Part shown: positions 48,851 to 60,333 of the stretch, piece by piece
Layout of the letters: each line of letters begins with the position of its first letter
How positions within the stretch are numbered: position 1 is the first letter of the stretch
Assembly (NCBI GenBank): GCA_910890315.1
Contig: CAJVGD010000001.1
Location: 310,001 to 374,000, forward strand
Reading direction: 5' to 3'
From: Serendipita indica DSM 11827
Taxonomy: Eukaryota > Basidiomycota > Agaricomycetes > Sebacinales > Serendipitaceae
Length of the DNA: 64,000 nt
Program-made: the position numbers and the translations under genes
The notes under the pieces: model-generated
Database searches by the model: none
What the model saw: the letters and a program-made list of their open reading frames with translations, nothing else
What the model was told of the DNA's origin: nothing

Positions 48851-50537
48851 ATGCCCAAGCGTGAAGCTACCCCAGAGCCTGGTGAAGATGAACCAAAGTG
48901 TGTGTTTTGAACAACCCACGCTCTAGTCTACTCACCTAGCAAAAGGTACTTTACCGTCGTCAATCCCTGGCCACAGAATGCAGACATGGAGATCATTGGA
49001 GACTTTATCCGCTGCTGTCGATGGCTTGCAAGTGCTATCGGTGACCCGGAGCTTTTGCTAGCCTTGTTCCACAAGCCGAGCGTGCGTTCGTTACCCATGT
49101 TTGACGAACTTATCATCCCGATCGGCCTCCCTGTAGTCTCCGCGCATTATTATTATCGAGGTCTCTCGCCAGTATGAAGCCCCCACGCACAAGACATCAA
49201 GCACTTACCAACGCATTATTGGGAAACACTCGTGGGTCGGCTCTGAGGGCATGCTCACCAACCCTGCTGGGTATAACGAGAGAAACTGTTCCTCTATCTT
49301 TTACAGTTGCTTCTCGACAGGCAGAGAGGTCGAAAAGAATGGTCCGTCTACTTCGATACACATGTGTTGCGCATATATCTGACATCACTCCGACCAGGGT
49401 GGAAGCGAAAATGGGTAGAAGAGCATCATCTTGGGGATCCGAAACATCCTGACCCGTTGGTGCTACTTCAAGGTTACTGCGAAAGGTGCTCATACGCTTT
49501 TCCCAGCACATTCAAAATACCATATCCTAAGACGACCTACATTGAAACCCCAGTATTGGAGCCGATTGCCCGTACACTTTGCCGTCCATTGCCAAGGAGC
49601 GAGTTTGACCAACTGGAGCTTCCGGTGGTGATTGCTGCCCCTACGGCTCCTGGTGAGTCACTGTCGATCGAAATTTACCTGTGCTAACTATCACATAGTT
49701 GGATCAAGTACTTGGGCCGCTATCAGAAAGCAAAAATCTGCGTCCAGCAGTAGGTCAGCTGCGCATCCTTCACAAGGGACTTCAGATGTCTACTTCGAGC
49801 CAACAGAACCACCAATTTCAGAGTCAACGGATACTTCGATGAACTTGTGGGCAGGTCAGTACTTAGATCCCATCTGAGCTCCCTTTCAACGTCTTCAGTG
49901 GGCGAAGGTGGGGCTCCAGTGGGGCTCATGAGCGATCTCGCTCAAATGTCTATCACTGGCGAAGATGATGAGGTGTGCATCCACTGAGAGTGAAGCTTCT
50001 GAGGCTAATTACAACCACAGGGCGTTTGGTTAGTACACCTTGATAAGATATTAGCATCTTCATGCCTCTCAGTCCCTTTCATGGGACATCGTGCAGAAAA
50101 ATGTGTGAATGGCGCACCGAATACGAAAAACGCCGTGGGCCAAAAGAAGGTGGCCCTTCCAATATTAAGAATTATGGCAGAAAGAGTGCGTTATGCCCAT
50201 CCCTATATTGAAGGTGTACTCAACTCGTGCAGATAATGGGAGAGGGGCCTCAATACCCAATAATGGACGTAAACACGGCCAGCCAGTTCCTCCCAACATT
50301 ACAGTCAGAGGTGGATACAACGTGACTGCAGCCAGAGTATCTGCAAGAGCCCCTCCCCCTCCAGCACATATCCTCGCCGGTCGTAGTGGAACACAGCCGC
50401 CTATCAGTCCGGTATCTGGTAACACCCCGTCACTCGAAGGCATGGCCAATGGTTCAATTTCAGCCACGCCATCTGCTCCTATCCGCGGCGCTCCCGCTTG
50501 GTCCTCTCGTGGTCGTGGTCGTGGCCGCGCTGTCTGA
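48851..50537 (+). CDS. Protein with a C-x2-HG-x2-C-x3-C motif and RGG tail, possible RNA-binding protein
   Basis: Unrecognised as a family. Start MPKREATPEPGEDEP. Reconstructed exons: FTVVNPWPQNADMEIIGDFI, WLASAIGDPELLLALFHKPS, then SPRIIIIEVSRQYEAPTHK, IIGKHSWVGSEGMLTNPAG (intron about 49269-49318), EWSVYFDTHVLRIYLTSLRP, and WKRKWVEEHHLGDPKHPDP. A Ser-rich linker leads to LAQMSITGEDDEGVCPFHGT, opening a small motif CPFHGTSCRKMCEW (Cys-x2-His-Gly-x2-Cys-x3-Cys) that could bind zinc, followed by EYEKRRGPKEGGPSNIKNYG. The C-terminus is Pro/Gly-rich and ends WSSRGRGRGRAV. An RRM-like fold in the first 130 residues is conceivable but not shown. The motif is assembled across a tiny 8-base exon, so that junction is the weakest point. 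Confidence 0.65.
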
Positions 50538-50696
50538 TTAGTTTTGACCACAATCGTCAGGCGAACGCGATGTTGCGTAGCTAGCTGTCGAAACTCCGCG
50601 TCAGCCACGTTGCTCGTGCACGTTGTAAATAAAGAATGTCTCGCAGAGTGCAGAATCGACTTTTTCCTATCATGCTCGGAGTGCCAAGTGGGTGGC

Positions 50697-52190
50697 ATGT
50701 TTCGCTTTCGACCACAACCTGCAGCTTCGCCTCTTTGCACTCTAGTACCGCGTTATATCCTCTTACACGCAAGAAGATATTCCGTAAAAGCACCCCCAAA
50801 CCCCGATGATGTCAACTATCCGCTCCTAAACCGACTATACAACGGTGCGACACATGTGAATATCACTTAGTGTCGCTTTGACATTTATAATGCTCAGAGT
50901 ACCTCGAATATGCAGTCGGTCCGGAGCGAAATGTGTATAAACTCAAGGCGTTTAGCCAGGCCATGAAGGCGATAGCAAGCAAGTCCTCCCGAATTCAGAG
51001 CCTAGAGGACGTCGCAGAGGTAAATAATAGAGGTCAGTTGAACTTAATTACCTACTGGAATAGCTTCCAGGTATTGGAACCGGCATTCGGCGACGAATTG
51101 AAGAGTATCTCCTCTCAGAGGCGGAGGGTGGAGTGAGTTGACAGGAAGATTCTATGACCTCCGACTGAACACTTCCAAAGTCCAATGATATTACCTCTAA
51201 AAAGTCGGCTAACCAGAAAGAGATGCTTGAGGCATGCAAAGTTTTCCAACGAATATCTGGAATCGGGTCAGTTTCCTTCACAAACCATTCCAATATACCT
51301 CAAACTTGAAATAGGCCCAAGAAGGCACGCGTACTAGCGGAACAAGGGTTTCGAAGTCTTGACGACCTGCTCAACGACAAGAAGACCTTTGAGCGCTTAC
51401 CGAAAGCGATCCAAACGGGCCTTCGCTATAACTCAAAAATAGACCAACGTATTCAACGTGATCAGATCGATACTCTGTCGACCCGCATCATCAAGGCCCT
51501 CCCCGAATTCGAGGTATATGTCACAGGAAGCTAGTAAGCCGTTGTTTTATTTCCTGCTATGATTCATACTGAAGCATGATAGCCGTCGGGGAGCCCCGAG
51601 CTCGTCTGACATTGACATACTCCTCTTCCATCCAAGCATGGTCGAGGCACGTCTACGGAGTGTAAAGGCTCCAACAAAAGCGCAATCAGAGAAGGCGATG
51701 AAAGAATCTGCTCTACTCAAAAGTGCAGTTCCTGCGCTGGTCAAAGCCAAGATTCTCGGAGAACCATTGACCGTAGGACCCGCCAAGTGGCAAGGACTGG
51801 CAAACCTACAGGGTACAGAAGGAAGACTGGGACGCATAGATCTCAAGTGAGGCTTCCATCACTCACTATTTCAAATTAATGGCTAACTTCTCAAGTCTCA
51901 TGCCTCTGCAAAGCCGAGGAGCGGCGCTCGTGGGCCATACTGGTGATGCAGATTTTAATCAGTACCTTCGAAACAAAGCGCTCAAAATGCTCATGCGCCT
52001 CAATGACTATGGGCTATGGAAGCGGCCTGAGCTTTGGCGGATGAACGAAAAGACGGATACAAAGGATGACGACGAGTGGGAGCTTGTTCCAACCGAGACC
52101 GAGAAGGATGTTTTCGATGCTCTAGGTGAAGGCTGGGTCGAACCGGAGAAGAGAAATTTCGCAAATATTGCCCCGAAACGAAGGAAGTAA
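50697..52190 (+). CDS. Family X DNA polymerase (Pol beta-like), probably mitochondrial
   Basis: Gap-filling DNA polymerase of base-excision or end-joining repair. Start MFRFRPQPAASPLCTLVPRY. The first 35 residues are rich in Arg with no acidic residue and end HARRYSVKAPP, a classic mitochondrial leader with an RRYS cleavage site. The 8-kDa helix-hairpin part follows: LLNRLYNGA, NVYKLKAFSQAMKAIAS, then the second hairpin VFQRISGIGPKKARVLAEQG. The palm: FEVYVTGS-YRRGAPSSSDIDIL, where an intron separates GSY from RRG, with the first two catalytic aspartates in DID; the third lies in GRLGRIDLKL. The thumb ends with DYGLWKRPELW and a charged terminus. No BRCT domain is present. About 400 residues. 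The stop lies 60 bases from the converging hydrolase stop. Confidence 0.88.
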
Positions 52191-52250
52191 GGTTATTAGA
52201 TTACCCTCTAGTACAATATGATACGTCTATGTATGATATCGGTGTCGTGT

Positions 52251-53782
52251 CTAGAGCCCTTTGGTGAGCCCTTCTGCGTTTGCTCCCTTTGGAAGATCTT
52301 TCTCGTCGATTTCGCGGAATCCAATCATGGGTCGTCCAATTTCTCTGGTGAAGCCGTCTACAACTTCGATAGGGCGTCCACCTTGACCATCTTCTCGTAC
52401 AAACTCCTCGGCTACTGCTCGTATCCATTCGAGGGCGGGTTTCGATATCCAACGCCGGACTTCACCGCGCTGTTCTCCGTCTTCAAACCAACCGAGATGA
52501 CCTCCACGTTCTGTGATGGCGACCGCGACCCATCCGCTTGCCTCAGTCTTCGGATCGTCTGGTCGGGGAATGAGTCGGACGATGGGGTCATCCTGTGCGC
52601 TAATGGCAAGATATGGAACTGCGATACCGGGCAGCGCATGATCGCTGCTTGCGTATTGATAGTATTCAAGCGCACTGGGGAACGGCCAGACGGGCGCAGC
52701 GCCTCCAGTTTGAGAAACCAAGACATGATCAATATCGATGAGTTTGGGAGATTTGAGTTTCAGGACATTAGGGTGAACCTTGAGGAGGTGAGTATCCTTA
52801 AAAGTTTCCAGTGTGTGGAGATGTGACTTGTAAAGGCGAAGAAGGTTGTTCCCCATTGCGCTGCTGTAGACGTGACGACTGAACCAATTGCCCTCCAGAT
52901 GCTTGCTATTCTCGACGAGGTTCCATGGCTGGCTTAACATCAGAGCACATTCTATCTCTCGAATCTACACGTACGCATGCGAGGGCAAGTCCTCCATTGA
53001 GACGACTCTGTTTTCCTTCTTCTCCAAGATAGCGCGTGATGACATTTGCACCCAAGGAGAACCCTATACCAACGAGCTTTGCCTCTGGGAACAAGGTCGA
53101 GATGTACAGGGCCCCGCAAGCCAGGTCTTCTGTGCACGCCGCAGAGTAGAACCGAGGCGACGTAATCGGTACACCGGCGCATCCTCGAAAGTTGATTACG
53201 GCAGCACGATAGCCAAGTCCATTCTGGTCCTTTGGGGGCACAGGCTGCAGCGAGAATATTGCGGACATACGATTCATGGGAACCTGAGGGCAGTGAGCAC
53301 AAGTTGAAAGGACGGCTATAGACGAACCCCCAGTGAGCCCGTGTTCGACTACGATAATAGGCGTGTCGGCGGGCAGTGGCGCGTCCAGCGGGGGAGTAAA
53401 GTCGATGCCGATTGTCCCACCATCTGGCAACCGGAGATACTTTCTGAGAAAGGCTGTTCAGATTTTTTACGCGGTCGGGTGATCCGTGGGCTTACCGCTG
53501 GTACTGTACTCTATCAATGTTCTCAAAGTTGCCAGTTGCACAATATGCGGTTTGGGCGTGTCCGCTATAGAGATATGAGCGGTGTTGGTTCAGAAAGGAG
53601 GCGTTTACTGACTTGGGTAGCCACCAGGCAGGCTGGAACCGGCTCAAGACAGCCGGTGCGTATTTCTTGGTAAAATCGAGAATGGAGAGGCTTCCATCCT
53701 TTGTTTGGATACTGACCGTCTGTGGACTAGAGTGAATCGTCGTTTCTGCAGATTGTCTAGTTAGATAGTTGAAGGGAAACAT
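52251..53782 (-). CDS. Alpha/beta hydrolase, EMB8/YheT type (ethyl ester synthase/esterase group)
   Basis: Serine hydrolase related to yeast Eht1/Eeb1 and bacterial YheT, acting on medium-chain acyl esters. Start MFPFNYLTRQSAETTIHSS; about 450 residues. Blocks: GHAQTAYCATGNFENI, KYLRLPDGGTIGIDF, IIVVEHGLTGGS, the family marker VINFRGCAGVPITSPRFYSA, the nucleophile elbow GIGFSLGANVITRYLGEEG, ALACPWNLVENSKHLE, ISAQDDPIVR (catalytic Asp region) and ERGGHLGWFEDGE (catalytic His). The C-terminus extends past the fold with a polar tail ending GANAEGLTKGL. The catalytic Ser, Asp and His can all be placed. It converges on the polymerase gene. Confidence 0.88.
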
Positions 53783-54086
53783 GATGGGTGGAGTCCAAAG
53801 AGTGCGGCAGCTGCGCTGCGTGATTCAAGCGCAATTGCCGGTAAACGACCCGAACGTCGCGGGTCTCGAAAACAATCATAAATGTCGAGATAAATAAGAC
53901 AGGAAACCACAGGGATTCTAGCGGGCCCAGTGGTAGCACGATGTCAACGGGCGGCGGTTGTTACAGAGTCCATCTTGTATCACGACTCCCACCTGATCTC
54001 GAGGACCCAAGTGCGCATTGGCCACTAAAGAAATCGCGGGACGACTCAAATCAACAACCCTACACTCGTTTATTCCGTCTTCAGCG
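53783..54086. promoter_or_regulatory. Divergent intergenic region between hydrolase and Golgi membrane protein gene
   Basis: About 300 bases between divergent starts (about 235 if the membrane protein begins at the in-frame ATG at 54018). Expected to hold both promoters; no motif stands out. Confidence 0.45.
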
Positions 54087-55589
54087 ATGGATTATTATTC
54101 CAATCATTCAGAAACGACGCTCCCTACCTCGCACAACGACACATATCCCCCCCAGAGCCACTACATGTCGCGAACAACTACATACGACTCTTCTGGCTCG
54201 TCTTTTGGCAAGAAACAAGAGCTGGTGTCAGAGGAATCTCTGCACGAGGTCCCCCAGGCCAGAATAGCAACGGACAAGCAACTCACCGCAGAGGCGCCTC
54301 GGAGACCGTGGTATGCTCATGTTCGTATATTCTGCATATTTTAAAATCGTCCGTGTTGCTCATCGCCGTAAAGCTCTTCCCAAAATCATGGCCGATACGG
54401 TGCTTCCTCGCGGGTGTCGTCCTCGAGACTATCATCAACTTGGCTATTCAAGGAGATATCTACAGTCGCCTATCTGCAGCAGTTCAAGCCGCCTCCGAGG
54501 ATGAAGCCCAGAGATACGCTCTGATACGGGTCATCGTCTACTTGGCACTCTTTGCATTCGCACAGTACGCTCGGTCGCTTGTAAAATCATCCTTGACTCA
54601 CAAACTCCTAGCGTATTTCAACTGGCGTTGGCCATAGAGGCTGTCTGGCAGCAAAACACCCTCCAGTTCTTGTTTCTCACGTACGGCCGTTTTGACTGGT
54701 AGCAAATACCTTCTTACTGACACCCGACGCAGTATATTCAACCTCCTTTTCCTGGTCTATTCCGTTATTCAAGCCGCAGAAATCAATACTGTCCAAACCT
54801 CACTTCGTTCGGGTATCACAGCAGTCGGCATTAAGCCTCTCACGATCATTTCTTCCGTCGTGATTGGTATCTCTGAGCTTGTCTTCATTGCAACTGGGTA
54901 TCAGATTTACAAAGAGTTTGGATGGAAGGTCTACAAGTTTCTGGGCGCAGACAGACAAATCAAGCGGATATACGCGCACTACCAAATCTTCCTCTCCCTT
55001 CTCCGCTTTGACCTCTTCTTCTGCATCGGATTCTCCGCCCAGTTGTTCGTCTTTATCCTGGGCAAGGACGATGTGGAATACTTCCTCACAATCGGCGCTC
55101 TTCCATTGGGAGTGTTGATTCTTATCGGGGGGCATTTTGCTGCTCGATATGAGAACAAGTGGCTCATGTTTGGATTTATGCTTGGCTGCGTGTTCGCAAC
55201 CGTCTACTTTGCGTACAAGCTATTCCGCATCTACGAAGGCATCAGCATCAACACGATGTACAAAGACATTACAAAGTCCTTGAATCTCTTTGGTATGTAA
55301 CTCTATGCTGTTCATGCCCCAAGACTGACCCGCGAGTACAGCCGCAGTCTCACTACTTTTCCTCATGGTCACGTTTATTTGGGGATGCATTGTGATGCAC
55401 AACTTTGGCCGCGGACTCAAGCAGCAAAGTAAGCGCTCCTGTCAATGCCAAACCCCGTCGCCGTTGCTGACCTCCGTTTCAGTGTCCAAGAAGCATGTGG
55501 CTGGACACCGACGGCGAAACACTTCGATTACGCTGGACAATAAGGCGTTCCCGATGACAGCCAACTCGAAACGCATGAGTATCGATTGA
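54087..55589 (+). CDS. Multi-pass Golgi membrane protein, UPF0658 type
   Basis: Polytopic membrane protein, about 405 residues, resembling the fungal UPF0658 Golgi proteins; the function is unknown. The preferred ATG at 54087 gives MDYYSNHSETTLPTSHNDTY; an in-frame ATG at 54018 would add 23 residues. A polar N-terminus of about 70 residues precedes membrane segments starting with SSVLLIAVKLF, CFLAGVVLETIINLAI, LIRVIVYLALFAFAQ, LFLTIFNLLFLVYSVIQA, ISSVVIGISELVFIATG, FDLFFCIGFSAQLFVFILG, IGALPLGVLILIGGHFA, LMFGFMLGCVFATVYFAY and AAVSLLFLMVTFIWGCIVM. Between them lies FGWKVYKFLGADRQIKRIYA, a charged loop. The short tail after GRGLKQQ is basic (GHRRRNTSITL). Identification with UPF0658 is by overall layout and remembered similarity. 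Confidence 0.78.
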
Positions 55590-56140
55590 GGACAGCGCAA
55601 CAGCCTCTTTGTCTGTCCCATCGTGTACTTGTGTATTACCATCCGCCCTCCAGTAATGTCTAATGTGCTACTAGCCGCCACGTGCCTAAAAATGCTCCAA
55701 GTACCATATATTCACCCCCGAATCTCTCCTCATCCCCCACGCGACCTCCGGTGGCGAGACGTCTTTTGGCGTCCGCCAGCGGGGATCTTTGTGGTTCCTC
55801 GTTGGCTGCCTGGAAGCAGTTGCGAAATTTCTTAGAGTCGTATTACATCTCACTACCACCTCGGACGCTCTCTTCGTTATCGATCCATCCAAACCCTCTT
55901 TTACGCGACCTGTCACGTGGAATGCTGCCAGGAAAAAAGCGATGTATCGATACTAAATTTCTCTTTTTTTGCCAAAATATCCTCTCCTTTCTCCGACAGC
56001 CTGAGATTGTTTACACGAGCTCAGGAGAGGAGTCCTGACGTACTGGACTCCACGTTTTGAACCTATCCACTGCGTCGCCTTTGGCCAGAACACGCAGAAT
56101 AATCTACAATTAAAGTCTGAAAAATACCCTGGTCGAACCC
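55590..56140. other. Intergenic region between UPF0658-type gene and POM33
   Basis: About 550 bases of trailer and promoter. CT-rich stretches near 55725-55760 and 55960-56000 precede the POM33 start. No gene seen. Confidence 0.55.
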
Positions 56141-57315
56141 ATGTCGTCCAACATGCAGCACTATTACTGGGCGGGAGGGCACGGCCTCATGTTTTTCGCT
56201 GGACTGCGCTATTTAGCGGCCTGGGCCGTCTTCAAGAGCAGCGGATTGACTTGGTGGTACAGAGGTACGTCTAGATGGTTTGCCCTGGACAGCTTCTCTT
56301 TCGATTTATCCGTTTGGGTGTGCGGTTACTGACGAACCGCTCGTGTGTTTCAGCCGCCTTTGCTGGCGCTCTGTTGAGCTATTTCATCGTGGTCAAGTCG
56401 GTATTTTTGCATTATTCGCCTATCATGCGCTCGCTTTTGCTTCTTTCCTCGTCGGAATTCGTCACGCTCACACGTAGATACTGACGCGTCTTGTTTCGTT
56501 TGCACAACACAGAAAGTCTCTCGGTGTAGGTTTATTCTTTATCATTGATCATTGTCTGTGTCACTCATATACGTATCCAGGTGCCAAATGGAGGCGCATG
56601 GGCTAGGCGTGCTCTAGCGGACGAAAACTTCCAGTATTTCGCTCTCTGTATCTTTTGGTTAATCTCTAAACCTGTCGGAAGTGAGTTTTATACCCGGTTT
56701 TGGTTTCTCTCCGTGTTGCTGACCAGGTCGTATCAGTTGCCGTGGTCCCGTTCTGGACATTCTCTACTTTTCATGTTGCCACTTTTACCCGCACGACTAT
56801 CCTCGTCAAGCTATTCCCCCCGGCTCCTGGTTCGGGCTCCAATGTGACATCGTCACCTCTCGGCAAAGTCATTCAATCCTTTGTCAAGAGTACGTGTACA
56901 TTTCCCACAAACAAAGGGCTAAGTTCTTATTTATCTTGCAGAGTACTATGATCCATCGATGCGATTGGTCGCCTATGTCGAAATTGCCATCTTTGCCCGC
57001 GTACTCTTTGGTTTGATCCTGCGCCGAAACCCGCTTTTGATGCCAATCTGCTACGGTATCTTCCTCCGTGCTCGCTATTACCAGTCCAACTTTACGCGCG
57101 AAGCGTTCCAGCAGCTGGACAAGGCTATTCTCCAGGGCCTCAGCTCTCCCCAAGTAGCTGGCTCTGTTCCACAAGCAAAGGGATACTACGATAACTTTAA
57201 AGTGTACCTCAACAAGGCTGTCGGGACGACCATCTTGACGCCTGCAGCGCAGCCTGCCCCCGCTGCTGCTGCTGCGAGTGGTTCATCAAACACAGCACCC
57301 GCGGCGGCTCAGTAA
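56141..57315 (+). CDS. POM33: POM33/TMEM33-family nuclear envelope and ER membrane protein
   Basis: Integral membrane protein of the ER and nuclear pore membrane (yeast Pom33/Per33, fission yeast Tts1, human TMEM33) that supports pore distribution and ER shape. About 260 residues. Start MSSNMQHYYWAGGHGLMFFA; then YLAAWAVFKSSGLTWWYR, AAFAGALLSYFIVVK, KSLG-VPNGGAWARRALADEN, FQYFALCIFWLISKPVG, ALLPFLVFSVFHVATFTRTT, YYDPSMRLVAYVEIAIFARV and YGIFLRARYYQSNFTREAFQ. The C-terminus is Ala/Pro-rich. The reading frame requires a 13-base exon at 56513-56525 (coding KSLG), flanked by introns at 56397-56512 and from 56526. About five introns in all. Confidence 0.85.
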
Positions 57316-57490
57316 AAGACTTCTATGGAACGTAGACCAGTGTGTTTGTCTCTATATGAATTCTAGCGCTCTTCATTTCTGTGCGTATTTCACCCATGAC
57401 GTGCCCCACCCATGACGCAACGTGGAAAAACGGATATATAACCTGGGTATGATTCATGGTTGAAGTAAGGAAAGTAATACCACACCTACC

Positions 57491-57850
57491 ATGGCCAGCA
57501 TTACCTCTTCTATCGAAAACCTCTTCCATAGCCTCTGGCAGATCGTCTCCGGTCTCGCTGGTAGCTTTGCTGCAGTGGGCACATCGCTCATTGCACTTGT
57601 GCAGCATCTCTTCCAAGCCGTCTTTGGTATCCTTGCTGCCATCATCACCGCCATCACCGACCTGATGAGTGGTCTTGTTGGGTTTGTACTCGGTGAGTGT
57701 GTCCCGAGGGATTTAGAAGGGTATTCTGATACATTTTCAGGCAATGTCTTCATCATTCTCGCCCTTGGAGCCGCGTATTGGTTCTGGGCCACGCAAACGA
57801 CGTCTGGTCAGCGAAGGACGGCGGGTGGACGCAAGAATCCACTAAAGTAG
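57491..57850 (+). CDS. Small membrane protein of about 100 residues
   Basis: Start MASITSSIENLFHSLWQIVS. One intron of about 50 bases joins MSGLVGFVLG to NVFIILALGAAYWFWATQT. The first exon is strongly hydrophobic or amphipathic helix (AGSFAAVGTSLIALVQHLFQ, AVFGILAAIITAITDLM) with almost no charge; the second adds one clear transmembrane segment and a basic tail (GQRRTAGGRKNPLK) that should face the cytosol. It lies 176 bases downstream of POM33 on the same strand. I do not recognise a named family. The clean splice, the codon-level hydrophobic periodicity and the proper stop argue that it is a real gene. Confidence 0.7.
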   Translation: MASITSSIENLFHSLWQIVSGLAGSFAAVGTSLIALVQHLFQAVFGILAAIITAITDLMSGLVGFVLGECVPRDLEGYSDTFSGNVFIILALGAAYWFWATQTTSGQRRTAGGRKNPLK

Positions 57851-58009
57851 AGTAGTATACGACCGTGATACTGTACAACATTTATCTGATGAATATTATT
57901 CATGTCCTAACTGATTTTCTTGCCATGGTGGTTGGGGTCTAAGCGCGTCCACTCTCTTGGACTCGACCAGTCCCTGAGATATCCGCGAGGCCAGCCATCT
58001 CGGCCTTGA

Positions 58010-60195
58010 TTGTCATCTTCCTTTTCATCTACTGGGCTCATGGATCCATTCAAAAAGCGCTCAGCCACTCAAGCAAATTTAACAATGACCAGCAGACCTA
58101 CAAAACGCAAGACGGCAGTCTCCGCGCCGTCCAACGTGTCTCCAGCACATAAACAGGCAGTGAATTCGGTTTCCATGCTATTCAGCGATGCTTTTGGGTT
58201 GATTTCCAAAGGTTGGCGCGTTTCTTGTAAAGGCTCGATGAACGGCTAAGCTTGGAATATTAGCATTTGTCACAAGTGAACCCCCGATTCATCTTTCAAA
58301 CCCATCCACGCGCAGTCTGCCCGGAAGTTTCGTTGTTTCCCCGCAACAAACGTCTAGCAAGAACGTGGATGACCATGAGGACAGACCGGAAGACGAGGAT
58401 GAAGAAGAGAGCACTTTGGATAGCTATGCAGAAAACGACTATGACAACTCGGACGACTTTACTCAAACCCAGGACTCTCTAGAGGCCACGTCCGTACCGT
58501 CCACTCCTATCCTTTCAGTCGCAACGTCCCCAATTGCTCTTGCGCATACACCAAGGTACTCTTCGGCTCTGAGCTCGCAGCGGACTACACCCATCTCCAT
58601 TTCACGGCACCGAGGAGGCCACCATCAGTCTGTGGCGAGGTCAACTTGGAAAAACCACGTACATCCCCTCAAGAAACAGGTAATGCACCTCTATTGTGAC
58701 CAGATTTGCCGTCTCAAATGCCACCAGTACGATATTGACAGACGAATGGCGCGCGCTCAAGAGCTCTACAACCTGAAAAGGTCACTAGGATATGCGCAGG
58801 ATATATCCACCTTTCGGGGTAAACTCTCGTCATTGTACGTTCATAACTACTCACTGACAAGGCCCTAGCGTATTTGAGCTACAAGGAGCATATGGAGAGG
58901 TTTTATGCGGCGATAGATAAGAACAGTACGGTCCTTATTTGAGAGGTAGGACCATGCGTTGAACATTAGCGCATAGTGCCTTCTCCAAAGCCAGCTACGG
59001 GCCCTGAATCGTTGGTGAGGGGCATGGTCACATGGGTACTACGCCGTACTCACCACTGTATAGCCCAAAATGCCTTCAAACTCGTGGCTACAGCGCGCAG
59101 TCATTGACGCAAGGAAGTCATTAGAAAGGTAAAATTTTGCTGTGTGTATGCTGCTTCTATGGCTCACTATCGTTCACCTCGTACAGCCCACGTCCATTTA
59201 TTCCAAGGTTTAAAACAAGTGAACTATTGGCACAGCAGAATAGGGAACGGGATGCAGAGATAGAACGACGGTTAAGGCCGAAAGTGAGGAATCATCTTCA
59301 ACTCGAATTTTACTAACAGGACATTTAGCTACCAGATTCACTGCCACCGGAAGATGAACAAAAGGTCAAACAATCGTTGTCAAATCGTTCACTTTTGGTC
59401 AAGGTCGCTCGCGAGCAGGTTACAGCCCAGGACTTGGGTCGACTGCGGCCTGGACAGTGGCTTAATGATGAAATTATCAACTTTTATGGCGCGCTGATCA
59501 CCGAGCGCGCCGCCAAGTTTGAAGCCGGAGTCAAGAATGGGGAGATGAATGGCAAAGGCAAAGGCCGCGCGAGCGATGCGTATCCAGAGATGGAGGGACT
59601 TGGTGAACCGTGGAAGGTTCATTTCTTTAACACATTCTTCCTATCAAAGTTACAGGACATGGGATATGAAAAGGCACGGTTGAACAAGTGGACCAAAAAG
59701 GTATATCTCTAAATTGTCCTGGAACAGAACTCATTTTTGCCAGATGGACATATTTAGCAAAGATATTGTGCTCATCCCGTGCAACCTGGGTAATGCGCAT
59801 TGGACATGTGCCGCCATCAACTTTAGAGACAAGCGGATAGAATATTACGACAGTATGGGAATGGATAGACCGAGTATTCGAGCAGTAAGGGATTCCACAA
59901 GTTTGTACTCGGGCACTGACACTATTCTTAGGCGTTGCGTACCTATCTAGACAAAGAGCATCAAGACAAAAAGTCAAAGCCATTCAATTTTGAAGGCTGG
60001 ACGGACCTTTTTGGACACGATGGCCCACAGCAAGAAAACGGGTTCGACTGCGGCGTCTTCGTGTGCCAAACCATGGAGAATCTTTCACGAGGAGTTTCGC
60101 TTCCTTTCGACTTTACTCAGCGGAACATGCCTTATCTGCGCAGACGCATGATCCTGGAGATCACGACCCAGCAGCTGCCCATAAAGCGGCTATAG
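58010..60195 (+). CDS. ULP1: SUMO protease ULP1 (C48 cysteine peptidase)
   Basis: Matures SUMO and removes it from conjugates, usually at the nuclear pore. About 600 residues. Start MSSSFSSTGLMDPFKKRSAT (an alternative ATG at 58040 gives MDPFKKRS). The N-terminal half is low complexity with basic (RPTKRKTAV) and acidic (EDRPEDEDEEES) patches. Helical part: LKKQVMHLYCDQICRLKCHQ. Catalytic domain: LVKVAREQVTAQDLGRLRPG, QWLNDEIINFYGALI, HFFNTFFLSKLQDMGYEKA, catalytic His in NLGNAHWTCAAINF, Asp in IEYYDSMG, and Gln-Cys in QQENGFDCGVFVCQTMENLS. An insertion rich in Gly/Lys (about 25 residues, GEMNGKGKGRASDA) lies between the NDEIINFY and FFNTFF blocks. The neighbouring POM33 is also a pore-membrane gene; probably coincidence. 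Confidence 0.92.
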
Positions 60196-60333
60196 TCCTC
60201 ACTTATTCGCATCTTGTATACTTGTCGCATTATTCTTTTGTGTATTCTTGTTTCCTTTGTCAATGGCCAATTTGGGGTTTGCACGTGACTTACTTGTGTA
60301 CTTGGTTGACCCGCGCCACGACTTTTTGACAAC

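Noticed and set aside
56397-56512. Hydrophobic frame GIFALFAYHALAFASFLVGI inside POM33
   Set aside because: The POM33 family continues LSYFIVVK directly into KSLG, so this segment is intronic; its hydrophobicity is probably incidental.
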